Both the position numbers and the translations under genes were made by a program. Below are positions 38,024-48,909 of a DNA stretch of 64,000 nt, piece by piece. Positions within the stretch are counted from its first letter, which is position 1; each line of letters starts with the position of its first letter. A model generated the notes under the pieces. It ran no database searches. It worked only from the letters and a program-made list of their open reading frames with translations, and was not told the DNA's origin. This DNA is from Poecilobothrus nobilitatus (taxonomy: Eukaryota; Arthropoda; Insecta; Diptera; Dolichopodidae): the NCBI GenBank assembly GCA_947095535.1, contig OX352773.1, positions 34,493,398 to 34,557,397 on the forward strand, in the 5' to 3' direction.

Positions 38024-38639
38024 CATAAAAATCGTATATAGTCTTTGTTTTCTGTTTATCACCTAGTTCGAAATCAATTTAAGTGTGTAGTTGAAATAAA
38101 CAAATAACTAAAAAAAAATTAAAAATTTAAGTATTCTCATGGTTTCTTCTTTTCTATTATATTCCAAAAAGTAGTAGTTAGAATTTTAAATTAATTGCAA
38201 ATTTTCTCCACTAAAATAATTCTGTTCCCCTTGCCAGAAGAATAATAGATGAAAGTTAAAGTTATTCGATTATGAGGAAACTAAGTATAAAAATTAAAAA
38301 AAAAAAAAAATTTTATTTACTTATCTCCATTCAAAAAATCTTAATTTAGTTTTATACTTTCGGCTATTAACATTAAATGTCATTTGTACTATGACAAATA
38401 AAGTGTAATTTTGTAAGTATAATATAATACAGCTGATGGTTTCTTTAGTTTTTTTTTTTTACAAAAAATCACATTTATAACTAAATCAAAGTCTAAAAAT
38501 ATTAATACTAATCATTTTTATATCAACAACAACGGGTACCCCTTCAGAATTTACGTATTTTTATTAATATTTAATGATTATTATTTTTGATAAATTTTTT
38601 CCTGCTGAATTGCTGTTCAGAACCAGAGACAAAGATAGA

Positions 38640-39242
38640 GAATTACACCAAAAAAAAAAGTAAAAACAAAAACGGCAACATTTCAATTGAGAACAAATTA
38701 TTTTATTTCGAAAAGAATTATCCGCCTTTTTATGTTTCTGACACAATAAATACTAATTTCGGGGCATTAATTTCAGTTAGTGCTTTTTTGTTTTTGTGTT
38801 TTTTATCCACCTTTATTATTATTTCAAAAAAAAAAGAAAAAAAAAAATCAAAAAAAAAGCAGGTGAACAAAAAGCAAAAAGAAAGGAAAAAAAAAATTTT
38901 TTTTTTTTTATGACTCCTAAGTCTTAATCCAACCTTAATAAGAAAAATGTACCAGTTTGCTGTTTGATTTAAAAAAAAAAAAATGAGTTGAATTATTAAA
39001 ACAAATGCAAAGTAAATGAAAGGTGAGAAATGAGAAAAAGGTTGGAAAGCGGTAAAAGAATAAAAAAAAAAACAAGATGCATATTTTATAAATTGTGGTG
39101 GTTGGTCTGAACTTTTATTTTGTTTTTTATGTTTTGGTATCTGTTGGTTTGAGTATGAAAAGAGTTCAAAGGAGTAAAAATGACTTGCTGCTATTTGTTT
39201 TTGGATTTGTTTTTTGTTTTTTTGCTTTCTGATTTTGTACAA
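38640..39242. other. Strand-asymmetric purine-rich region
   Basis: The plus strand is dominated by A/G tracts (for example 38827-38896), giving long open frames on both strands (108 codons plus, 170 codons minus). Both are mostly Lys/Asn or Phe/Ser low complexity with no recognisable domain, so they are not called as genes. Confidence 0.5.
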
Positions 39243-39519
39243 TAATTCAGAATTAAAAAACCTTTTTAGTTTTAATTAAAAAATTTTCATTTAAGACAAC
39301 TGAATGTTTTGTTTTTTTTTTTTAAATTTTTGAACCGAATTACTGTTGGTTAATTTTTCTTTTATAATTTTAGTTGTCGATTCTTAATTTCTATTTGAAA
39401 TCAGAACCGAAGTTTAATGTCCAATGCATGTTTCGATCTTTATTTCACAATGTTTTGTTAAAAAGAAAATGATTCTATCATCAAATGTTGTTGAAAATAT
39501 AGTTTTGAAAACACGACAA

Positions 39520-39587
39520 TTTTGAGTGAATTTTATTATTCAGTTTGAGTGGATTTAATTAGTTATGTATAGTTTGAGTGAATTTAA
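39520..39587. repeat. Three dispersed copies of a TTTGAGTGRATTT motif
   Basis: The motif lies at about 39521-39533, 39544-39556 and 39573-39585; the last two share agtttgagtg-atttaa. Confidence 0.6.
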
Positions 39588-40599
39588 ATCTTTGATTAAT
39601 TCTTCGTATTATATTTGTTAAATTCTGTAATTTAGATGTATTCTATAAATAGTTTTGGCAGTAGTATTTTAATCATTAGTTTTATGTTATAGTTTAAAGT
39701 GAAGTTATGATTCAGTGTTTCAGAAATATTTTAAATTTGAGTAGATAATTTTTATATTACAATTTTGTTGATTTTTAAATTATATTAAGTTAATATAAAC
39801 TACAAAATTTAATATAAAAAAAAAAGGTTTATCATTACTGAGTACTGTTGTAAATAATTAAGAATAAAAGTGTTTTTGACCTTTAAAATGCAAAATAGAA
39901 AACTTTTTTGTATTTTCTGTTTCTGAAAGTTCTAAAAGTAAAATAATACAAAAAATAAAAAAGAGAACAAAGATAAAAGCAACACAAAAAAAAAAAATGG
40001 CTAACCGTTCTTGATATTGAAAAACCTCATTTTTGTGGTAGAAATCATAAATTATTTTATTTTTGAAAATAAATGGACGGTTGTCAGGAAAAAATAATGA
40101 TACTACCTTTTGTTTATTACAGTTCACCACTCCTCTCATTATAAAGATAAAAAAATTTAGTGAGGGTGTTATTTCGTGTTTTTGGTTTTATTCATATTTC
40201 ATATAAGAATTAAAAGAAATTATGTTATGGTTCTATATATAGTTAACTTTGTTGCACGAGTTTTAAACGAAAAATAATTGCTCAACTTTTTTTGTTTTTT
40301 TTTTTTCAAAGGATAGGTTTCGGCTTTTAAAATGAAAAAGATGGGATTGCAGATCGTGAAAATAGTGGTAATTATGGTTTTTTTTTTCTTCAATTCAGGG
40401 AATTATATTTTAATACAAGGGACATTTCGTGGTGAACAAAAACAAAAAAAAGAAAAAAGAACCAAATTGCAATAAAAACAGTTATCATCCCTTTTTATCA
40501 ATTAAAAAAAAAAATTTATAAATCAAAAAATAATTACAAATTGAAATTTAAGTGTTCTTTTACAAATTGTTTTTAATATAAGTTTAAATTTAAGGACGA

Positions 40600-40626
40600 T
40601 TTTTTTTTTTTTTGTATTAGGTATTT
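40600..40626 (+). promoter_or_regulatory. Weak recursive-splice-like site
   Basis: A run of about 13 T's, then 'gtattag' (AG at 40619-40620), abuts GTATTT at 40621. The acceptor half is strong but the donor lacks G at +5, so this is a weaker candidate than the site at 30190. Confidence 0.25.
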
Positions 40627-42321
40627 TAAGTGTAATTGTGAAAAAGATTATAATTTTATTCAAAATTATATTTTTCATTAGTTTTTAAAAAACTCTTAAA
40701 GCTTTTGGAAGTGACATTTTTTAATGGTTTTAATGCCAAAAATTAATATTAAAATGATTTAACGCTACAACAATATTTTTAATTAACAATCAGTCTTATA
40801 TTAAGTTTCTAAATGCCTTGTATGTTTTCAAAGTTAAATTTATAAATTCTATGTGGTTATAAATTCTGTGTTATCATCATCAAAAAAAAAAAAAACAAAA
40901 AAATGCATAATAGCTTAGTAAAATTAAATAATTAAAATTTTCATATATTCCTAAGATATAATAATATAAAAGTATCACAAAGAATCTATTATATATAAAT
41001 AAAAATCCTCATCTAAACTAGATTTTCCATCATATTATTTTAAATGATATGCTAAAAAAACTATTATAATTTTGGTAACACCACATTTAGATTTCTAAAA
41101 TATACTTAATATCTTCTAAAACAATTTAATGATAACTATAACCTTGAAAAAAAAAGTCATTAAAAATAATCAAAGATTCATTTCAATTCCAATTGAATGA
41201 ATACCATTCAAAAATTTTTATCAATTATAAATATAAGTAAGTATATTTTCATTATTTTAATTTTATAAAACAATAAGTATTTTTCATTTTCATTCAACAT
41301 AACTCATACCAAATTTCCATTCAAATCGATAATTTTCATATAATTTTGTATTAAACAGTTATTTATGCAACGATTGTTGAATTAAACATATCTCCCATTT
41401 TATTTCTTTTTCTTTTTTTTTTTTTGCTTATGATTGATTGATCAGTTGTTTCCAATTTTTCTTTTTTTCTTTCTTTGTTGTAACTCGTAAGTCGTATTGT
41501 TTTAACTAATTGAATTTTTAACACATCTTTGGTCATGAATTGAAGGAGGATGAAAATATTCTTTAACTTATCTGTATTGGATTAATTTTCAATTTGAAAC
41601 AGTTATATTGAAGAAGAAAAAAAAAAATAAAAAAGAGGCGGAATAAGAGGAGAACTGATAATAAGAAGAATGAAATAAAAAAAGATTTCATGAAGATATT
41701 ATAAATTATTACTTATTAATTTAATAAGTAGGGTAGCGCCCTTTTTGAATAAAAACAGAAAAACCAGAAATATAAATAATACTTTTGTTCATAATTATAT
41801 ATACTTAGTCCTTTTGTTCTATTATTATAGTTATTATGTTTATTAAATAAATTAGTTCATTGGAATTTTTATGTTTATTTTAAGTAAAAAAAAAAAAAAA
41901 AAAAACAAAAATCACAAATCACTAAAAATAATATATACTTAATACATAGTTATTTTATTTTTCAATTTCAATTTCTTTAATGAATATAATTTGAACAGTA
42001 AATTATAAATATATGTATATACTTATATACTTATCATAAAAACAATTATTTTTTGTATAAAATAAATAGGTGAAAGTAAATTACCAAACAATGACTTAAT
42101 AAAAATTATTTTTTAGTTTTTTTATGAATTTTTAATTTCCTCTATATATCTTTTTTCTTTGAAAAAAAAAAAAAAACAATTACATAATTTTTCTCATAGT
42201 CTGCCTATTATTTTTTTCTTTAGGGATCTTTTTTTCGAATTTGTTAAACAACATTCAAGGGAAAGATAGATTTTATAATGAGAAATATGCCTCATTATAA
42301 TAGTGTAAAATACAATTCAAA

Positions 42322-42360
42322 ATATTTATTTATTTATTTATTTATATTAATATTACATAC
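42322..42360 (-). repeat. (ATTT)n tract, possible 3' end of an inverted SINE
   Basis: The sequence 'tttatttatttatatta' followed by 'atattacat' parallels 'tttatttatttatatta' followed by 'atttacat' at 48755-48783, the 3' end of SINE copy 3. The tRNA-like head is absent, so this could be a 5'-truncated copy or simply a similar microsatellite. Confidence 0.3.
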
Positions 42361-42369
42361 ATAAATGTA

Positions 42370-44160
42370 ATGCAATATTATTGAACTATCGGCTACAAAA
42401 AAAAAAAAAAATGTATATGGTAGAAAAAAATATGTATTAAAAAAAAAATTAGAAAAAAATTGCATATCTGTAGGCGTAAACTAGGTATTTGCTTTATTTT
42501 TAATTAAAACAGTCCTATTGTCTTGTTATTTTAACTATAATATTCTTGTGCTATTTTACAAATTATGTTGTTAGATACATATTAGATATTTTCTTTTCAG
42601 TACATTTAGAGATTAATGATAAAACAACTGTTACTTAAGATACGATAAAATATTTTATATATCAATTTGTTCTATATATTTTTTTTTTTTTTTTGGATTA
42701 TTTGTAAAATTTCATATAATTAATTTCCTATCTAGATATATTATATTAAAGTAATATATTTAACACCTGTTAGACAGAATTACGTGGCATAAATTTTATA
42801 AGTGTAGGTACATATGAGGAAAAAATTAAAAACCATATACTTAATATTTTTATTATTGCGGATTTAGATGTTATCTGACATAATTAATAAGTTCGAATCG
42901 AATTGGTAAGAAAGCGGATATAATATACCTAAATTTTTTTTTAAAAATAACATGTTCTCATTAAGACATAAATGTATTACCTAATGTTACCTAATGTATT
43001 TTTCGGAATTTAGCTTTAGTCTTAGGTGATACCGGTTATGTAGAAAATATTTAAATTATCGCGTAAACTTACCCAAAAAGACAGTGAAAATTGGTGTCGC
43101 TTGGATTAATCTAGAATATTTCGGTCACTAGAAAATTAAATGTTGTATTATTATAATGTAATTACTGTTCTTTATTACATTTTGATTTTGCTAAATTTTA
43201 ATTATTTTTGTAATAAAATTCATTCGATATGCAAAAAATAAAAATCATTTTGCTATTTAGTTATATTTTTTGTTTAAGATTAACAATAAAATCAAATTAA
43301 ATTTGCGAAAATTAATCAACAGTTTTATTTTAATCTTATTTTTCATTTTTATTTTAATCTTATTTTAATTCAAACTTAATAATTTTTTAATTTTCAAAAT
43401 AATTAAATCGACTTTACCTAAATTTTATAATCAATATGGAAATTCATAAACATTAATTTAAATTAAATTTATATTAATAAGTGATTCCCAAATGTATTAT
43501 TATACCAACGATATAAAAATCTTAAAACTAATATAAAATAAATTTTTTATATGAATTAAGTTAAAAAAAAAAAAAAAAAAACTTGTAGAATTAATTGAGA
43601 CGCCTTTAAAATTAACATAATTTAATCATTAACAAATTTTCGATAATAACTCATTTCCCACACACAAAAATAACAATGAATCACAATAATCTAATTGATA
43701 AATTGAATTCAAATTATGTTAATGTTTATTTATTTTCTATATTGATTTATTAATAAATTTCTTAAATAACCCTTTTTGAAATAAATTTAAGTGAACCTAC
43801 GAATAAATCATGATTTTATTGATTTGATTGAATTTTTTATGCAATCAATTAAATTCGTTTAAAATTTTGAATTTTTATATAACTCTATGTTTAATTTAAA
43901 GTTTTGAATTTGAAAATATCTCAATTTATTTGATTTGAAAAGATTAAAAATATGCATATATAAGACTTTAAATAGCTCTTTAAAATTATATAGCAAAAAT
44001 ATATTACATTCATCATCATCACTATTAGCGTTTAAGTAAAAAAGACAGGGTGATAAAAGTAAAAGATACAAAAAATTAATTAAGATGTTTGAAAAAGTCA
44101 TAAAATGAAATTCTATCAGTCATACTGAAAAATTAAAGATTTTTATTAAATTATTTATTA
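42370..44160. other. AT-rich stretch with one higher-complexity patch
   Basis: The patch 42890-43140 is less AT-rich and contains a 10-bp tandem, ttacctaatg, at 42977-42996. It is unidentified. The rest is A/T-rich DNA. Confidence 0.5.
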
Positions 44161-44164
44161 TTTT

Positions 44165-44735
44165 TTCCTAGAGGAGGTGGGAATCTTTTAAAGACAGTAA
44201 TAACACTTATTTGTTATACGGTCAGATTTACGGACTAAACCGGCCTCACTTTAGCGAATATAATAATATGAAATCCCTAACTGCTGTACTGTGTTATTGG
44301 CTAGGAAGTAGGGATAGAAGAGTATAGGACAAAGATCCAGAAACATTGAATTGTGAATGGAACTATAAGCGAACAAGGAATGCTCTTATAATTATTACTA
44401 TTTTGCTATCAGTGACAATAGTTATCAACAGTTACAACATACCTTTGTATATAACATCTTCCTGCATGAGTTAATTTTTTTTATTTTTTTTTTTCCTTGC
44501 CACTCCTATGAGGGTCATAGGGCATCCACTAAGTCATTTGTTATTGATATTTGACTAAGCTTCAGTTTCATGAATCATTAATTTCACCATACTGTTAATT
44601 ACGGGACTGTAGCTATTGTACAAGACGAAAACGTTTCTTTTTTTTATTTTTACGCCATCTATTATCTTATACAAGAATTACGGTTTATTATTACTTTATT
44701 ATTATGGCTATCACAATATGATATTAATAATAATT
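44165..44735 (+). repeat. Unnamed dispersed repeats R2 + R1 (copy B)
   Basis: The 3' part (44515-44730) matches the repeat at 19825-20085 in order and orientation (catagggcatc, atgaatcattaatttcac, gtagctattgta, cgccatctattat). The 5' part (44295-44335: ttggctaggaagtagggata, then gaagagtatagga) matches 51580-51620 (atggctagggaataaggata, then gaatagtgaagga). Overall this 570-bp region is clearly less AT-rich than its flanks. It looks like one old mobile element or two nested ones. No coding capacity or termini are recognised. Confidence 0.65.
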
Positions 44736-44844
44736 TATAGGCATGAGATAATAATTGTAGGCAATTCCAGCAGTGTAGCAGCTTTTATTATTATTACCTA
44801 CGATATAACATTACTACTTATTTTTTGTTTTTGACGGTGGTTTA

Positions 44845-47395
44845 AACGCAATACCCTCCGCTTAATTTACTTATTTGATAGATTTACTTTCGAAGACTGA
44901 AAACTATGTTTAATATTGCAGAAATCATTTAATCGTTCTCTTCATTTATAGGTACTTAATTAAAGAATTTCTTACTGTGGCTGACCCCAATCAAGAAATT
45001 TCGGATGGGAGTTATTGATGGGTAATTTGCGAACCCAAAGTAAAAAAGAAGAGAACGTTGAAACTTAAATCAAAATTTAAAATCTATATTTTATGGAACT
45101 CTGGAAATTGTCATTCTTATGTGTGCTAATAGATTAGATGTGTATTAACGTTTTTACTTTCGCATTAATTGTAATTTGTTGAACGTTGAACCTAATAATT
45201 TTTTTTTTTGGTTTTGAACACTAATGCAACCCTGTTCGCGCTAAACTTAGTCTGATTTAATTAAAACATTCACATGACTATTTGGTATAAAATATATTAG
45301 AGTTTATTATTCATTTATAATTCAATTTGAATAATCCACAAATCTAAATAATTTATTAATATTACTAATATTTTTAAGCTACTTAAAATGTCATTATTAT
45401 TTTTTGATAATGTAATTGTTATTTCAAGCCTATCGTCATTTTCGTCCTAAAGATCAAATTTGAAATTTATTCTATTTATTTATTTTTTTTTTACAATAAT
45501 CATAATAAAATTTTAAATGCATGAATATTATAATACATGTATTTTTAGAATAGATAAAATAAGGCTAACAACGTAGTATATATAGGTCTCATAAAGATTA
45601 AAAATCTGTTATTAAATATATGTACATACACTGCTACACTGATACTTATATTTGCGTTTTTGAAATGATAAAATTAAATTAATAAAAATAATATAGACAT
45701 GAGACGATGGAGTGTAATAACAATACAAAATAACATTTATAGTAACAAGAAAATTTACGCTGTAAGAATTGGCAAGATTAATTTATGTAATATATGTGGA
45801 AGTATTTGATGTCTTCATTATCTAATCCTCAGAAATAATTACTTTAGAAAAACATAAAAAAAGAACAAAAATAAAGTTCAAGAATCATGTTGCATTTTTA
45901 TTTGAATTTTCTTTTCTTACTTTTTTTTGGCAAGGTCCATAAGGTTGAATTCATTTGGTCTTGGATTATAGATTGTACAAGTTGTCTAACTTAATATTTG
46001 AAAGTATATAGATAATATATAAGTTACTTGATGCATTTTAATGTACAGGTTCAAATGGTCAGGCAAGCAAGTTAACATTTTCTATGTTTTGTACCTTAAA
46101 GAAAATGAAGAATTTTTTATTTTAACTATATGCATCTATAAGTATTTTTTGGACAATTCAAATGGAATTCAAATTAACTATAGTCAATTTAGTCAGAAAA
46201 TAATTCTTCGATTTTTCTTTCAGTTTTTTTTTTTTTTTTATGGTTATTTTTATGCCGCTGGCTTAATGGGAGCTTTAGTTTTTCTTTCTCTTTTTTTTTT
46301 GTTTATTTCGATGATGCATAAATTTTTATTACAACTCTTTTGAGTTGTTTAATAGTTTTTTTTTTGTTTTTTTGGTTATTGATATTATGTCTCTTTTTTT
46401 AGTGAATTATGGAATAATATATATATATATATTTAGTATTACCAACTGGTAAAAAATTATTCGATAATAAAGAAATTTAAAAAAAAAATAAGAAAGTGCT
46501 TTAGAATTTATTAGATATAAAACTGTTGCATTTTTTTTAAAATTTATTAAGTTCGACAATCAATTGAAGGTTACTTTTTATTATTTGATGATTTTAAAGT
46601 AGAAATTTATGCGAAGTATTTTATTTTTATCTCCAAAATTAAAGATTACGTTTAGAGATTTCAATAACTTAAATAAAATTATTTCCTAATATTCAATTTG
46701 TTGCCATCTTATACAAAAAAACGCTAAACTAAGCAGTTTTAACTAAGAATAAGTGCTAACAAACTCATTCGTGGAAAATGTGATTATATTTGAAAAAGAT
46801 GGAAAGAATTAAGTCTTGTATGTGTGATTTAAAGTGTAAAGTGAATTGTTTAAACTGTTTCATATTAAAGGATAATCGAATTACTTTTAAGTTTTTTTTA
46901 GAAAACTAAAAAAGTTTAAAAAAGTTTAAAAACCAATGTAATTGATCCATCATGATATTATACTTTATTTAATTCGACTACATTAAATATCATCTGATGT
47001 TTTAATGCATCTGGTAACTTTTATCTTCACTATATATATTTAAATTTTCATATTTAAATAGCATGCAATTCAATACCAACTGAGTGTAAACTCTACCATG
47101 TACAACAGCTCAATTTTGATTTTTTTTTTTTTTTTTTTTGTAAAAAAAAAATAAAACAGAAAACGTAAACAAAAAATTTATTGAGAAAATATTTAAATAA
47201 ATTTTCGGTTTAGGCAATATTAATGACCATATTTGACGGATTTGAATAGGTTCGTCATGAGGTTAAATACATTTTCAGCGTGCGGCCGTATTCATAAAAA
47301 ATAATAAATAAAAAAAATAAATGGAAAAATTATTAATGAAAAACTTTAAAAAAAAAAATAGAAAAAAAAATTCAATTATTGGAGTTGAATTTGAG
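44845..47395. other. AT-rich non-coding stretch
   Basis: A/T tracts and small (TA)n runs. A T-rich 'tcttcatttatag' abuts GTACTT at 44952, a poor recursive-splice match. The 100-codon frame at 46041-46343 is Phe-rich after its first 60 codons and unrecognised. Confidence 0.5.
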
Positions 47396-47397
47396 TT

Positions 47398-47500
47398 ACG
47401 ATCGAAGTTTATTTCATTTGATTGGGTCCGATCGTGAAAAACTATCGTGGCGTAAAAAAATTATTGGCGCTCAAAATATTCATATTTTATGTTTTGAGCG
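47398..47500. other. Two adjacent hairpins in a higher-GC patch, second followed by a T run
   Basis: ACGATCG (47398-47404) pairs with CGATCGT (47429-47435) around a 24-base loop. CGCTCAAAA (47468-47476) pairs with TTTTGAGCG (47492-47500) around a 15-base loop and is followed by nine T's. The patch 47200-47540 is unusually GC-containing for this window. The hairpins may be transcript structures or remnants of a foldback element. Confidence 0.6.
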
Positions 47501-47624
47501 TTTTTTTTTATTTTTTCTATTTTTATATCGTTTTTGCTGAATATTTGCGGTCTGTTTTATGTGATGATTTAATGATTAGTTTGAAATGTTGTTGTTTTTC
47601 ATTTTTCATTATTATATAGTGATG

Positions 47625-48748
47625 ATTGGAATGAATGATAGTATAATGATGATCAGTATATGATGAAAATTACTAAAGTAAAGTTAGGTAAAATAAATAA
47701 GTAATGGATTTTTAAAATAATATAGAAAAAAAAAAAAAAAACTCCAAAATTGTTGTTATAGCAATTGGCGGTATAATCATTACATAGTTAAAACACGAGC
47801 GCGTGCCTTACTAAACAAACATAAAATTGCAAAAGAATCTCAAAAAAGTAAAAATTAAAGAATAAAACAAACATAAATTATGAAATAATTGAAAAATTTT
47901 GATTTAAGATGTTGCCTTATTAGACAGAAGAGATACACCTGGATTTCAAATTCAAAGAATTAAGGAGTTAGTAAAATCAAAATGAAAAAAAACCAAAATA
48001 AAACAAAAAAAGTAAATTTTAAAAGGAAAAAAGATGCGTTTTATTTTATTTAAAAGATTTCTTTAGGTTAAAAGTATTAATTTTAAAGTATCTTCACTTA
48101 TAAAATTTTACAATTTTATACAAGTATTTTTAACTTCTAGTTTTATATTGAAAGATTTGAACTTTTACAAATTGAAAGATATTTTATGTTTTAAAAGTCA
48201 AAAAAATGTCTGAAGGGCATTTTAATAACCTAAGGTGAAAAGTTTTTAAATGTTTGTTTTGTTTTTTTTTTGTTTCAATATTTTTTTACAACGAAATTTA
48301 ATTCAGAACATTGTTTATAACAATTTGTTTTTTTCTATTTTTCCTTTAAAATTTGCTTTAATCAATATTAACGAAATGAGAAACATTGTGTGGGACTGGT
48401 TTTTAAGTAAACAAACATGAAAAGAAATAAAAAGTTAAAAACTACTTATAACAAGTAGTAAATGTTGGTGTTCAAATATTATTAGGATTACTATAAAAGG
48501 ATTTAAAACTTGGTAAAAATTCTAATTATAAAAAAAAAACATGTAATCATAGCTAAAAGCTTCTGAATAGCTTTTATTTTATTAATTGAAATAGTTAGTT
48601 AAATTTGATTCGTAATTAAGTTAATGCACTTTAATGCATTTAATTTTTTTTTTAATGAATCTAATTTAATATAATTCAATTTTTTATACTATTAGAAAAA
48701 TTTTTCTTAAAGGGAAAGAATAGAATAAATATAGTCTATATTTATTTA
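47625..48748. other. AT-rich non-coding stretch
   Basis: GAT-rich DNA near 47620-47665, A/T runs and no supported gene. Confidence 0.6.
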
Positions 48749-48749
48749 A

Positions 48750-48901
48750 TTTATTTATTTATTTATTTATATTAATTTACATTATATTTGGTCGTAAGGG
48801 GGGTATGTACAGAAAAAAACACTTACGACCTGTGCAGGGATCGAACCCACACTGCTTCGGTTAATACGCCACACGTCTACCCACTAGGCTACCGAAGCCC
48901 C
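48750..48901 (-). mobile_element. tRNA-derived SINE, copy 3 (inverted, (AAAT)n-tailed)
   Basis: Read on the minus strand, it starts GGGGCTTCGG at 48901, with A box TAGCCTAGTGG (48891-48881) and B box GGTTCGATCCC (48847-48837). The body keeps the family hairpin GTCGTAAG/CTTACGAC (plus-strand 48791-48798/48822-48829), but with a longer 23-base loop. It lacks the rest of the copy 1 body. Instead of poly(A), it ends in an (AAAT)n-type tail (plus strand 48750-48771). ttatttaa occurs on both sides (48742-48749, 48902-48909) as a possible 8-bp target duplication, though it is low in complexity. This is probably a distinct subfamily. Confidence 0.88.
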
Positions 48902-48909
48902 TTATTTAA

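Larger units (their letters stand above)
37262..42310. other. Long AT-rich desert with small tandem duplications
   Basis: Holds the short duplications at 37904 and 37984, a strand-asymmetric purine/pyrimidine region (38640-39240), repeats at 39520 and a recursive-splice-like site at 40620. No supported gene. Confidence 0.55.

Noticed and set aside
38587..38913. 108-codon plus-strand frame ending in a Lys-rich tail
   Set aside because: It starts at TTG, its second half is encoded by poly(A/G) and it overlaps the opposite-strand artefact. The short balanced middle matches nothing I know.
38730..39242. Longest open frame in the window (170 codons, minus strand)
   Set aside because: It arises from the purine/pyrimidine asymmetry of the strand. 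It is Phe/Lys/Ser/Gln-rich, has no recognisable domain, and overlaps a similar artefact on the plus strand.
46041..46343. 100-codon ATG frame
   Set aside because: The C-terminal 40 residues are Phe/Leu-rich and encoded by T runs; the start is not supported and no domain is visible.
47468..47509. Bacterial-type intrinsic terminator (hairpin plus T run)
   Set aside because: The SINEs, Helitron and microsatellites mark this as eukaryotic DNA, so a factor-independent terminator has no meaning here.
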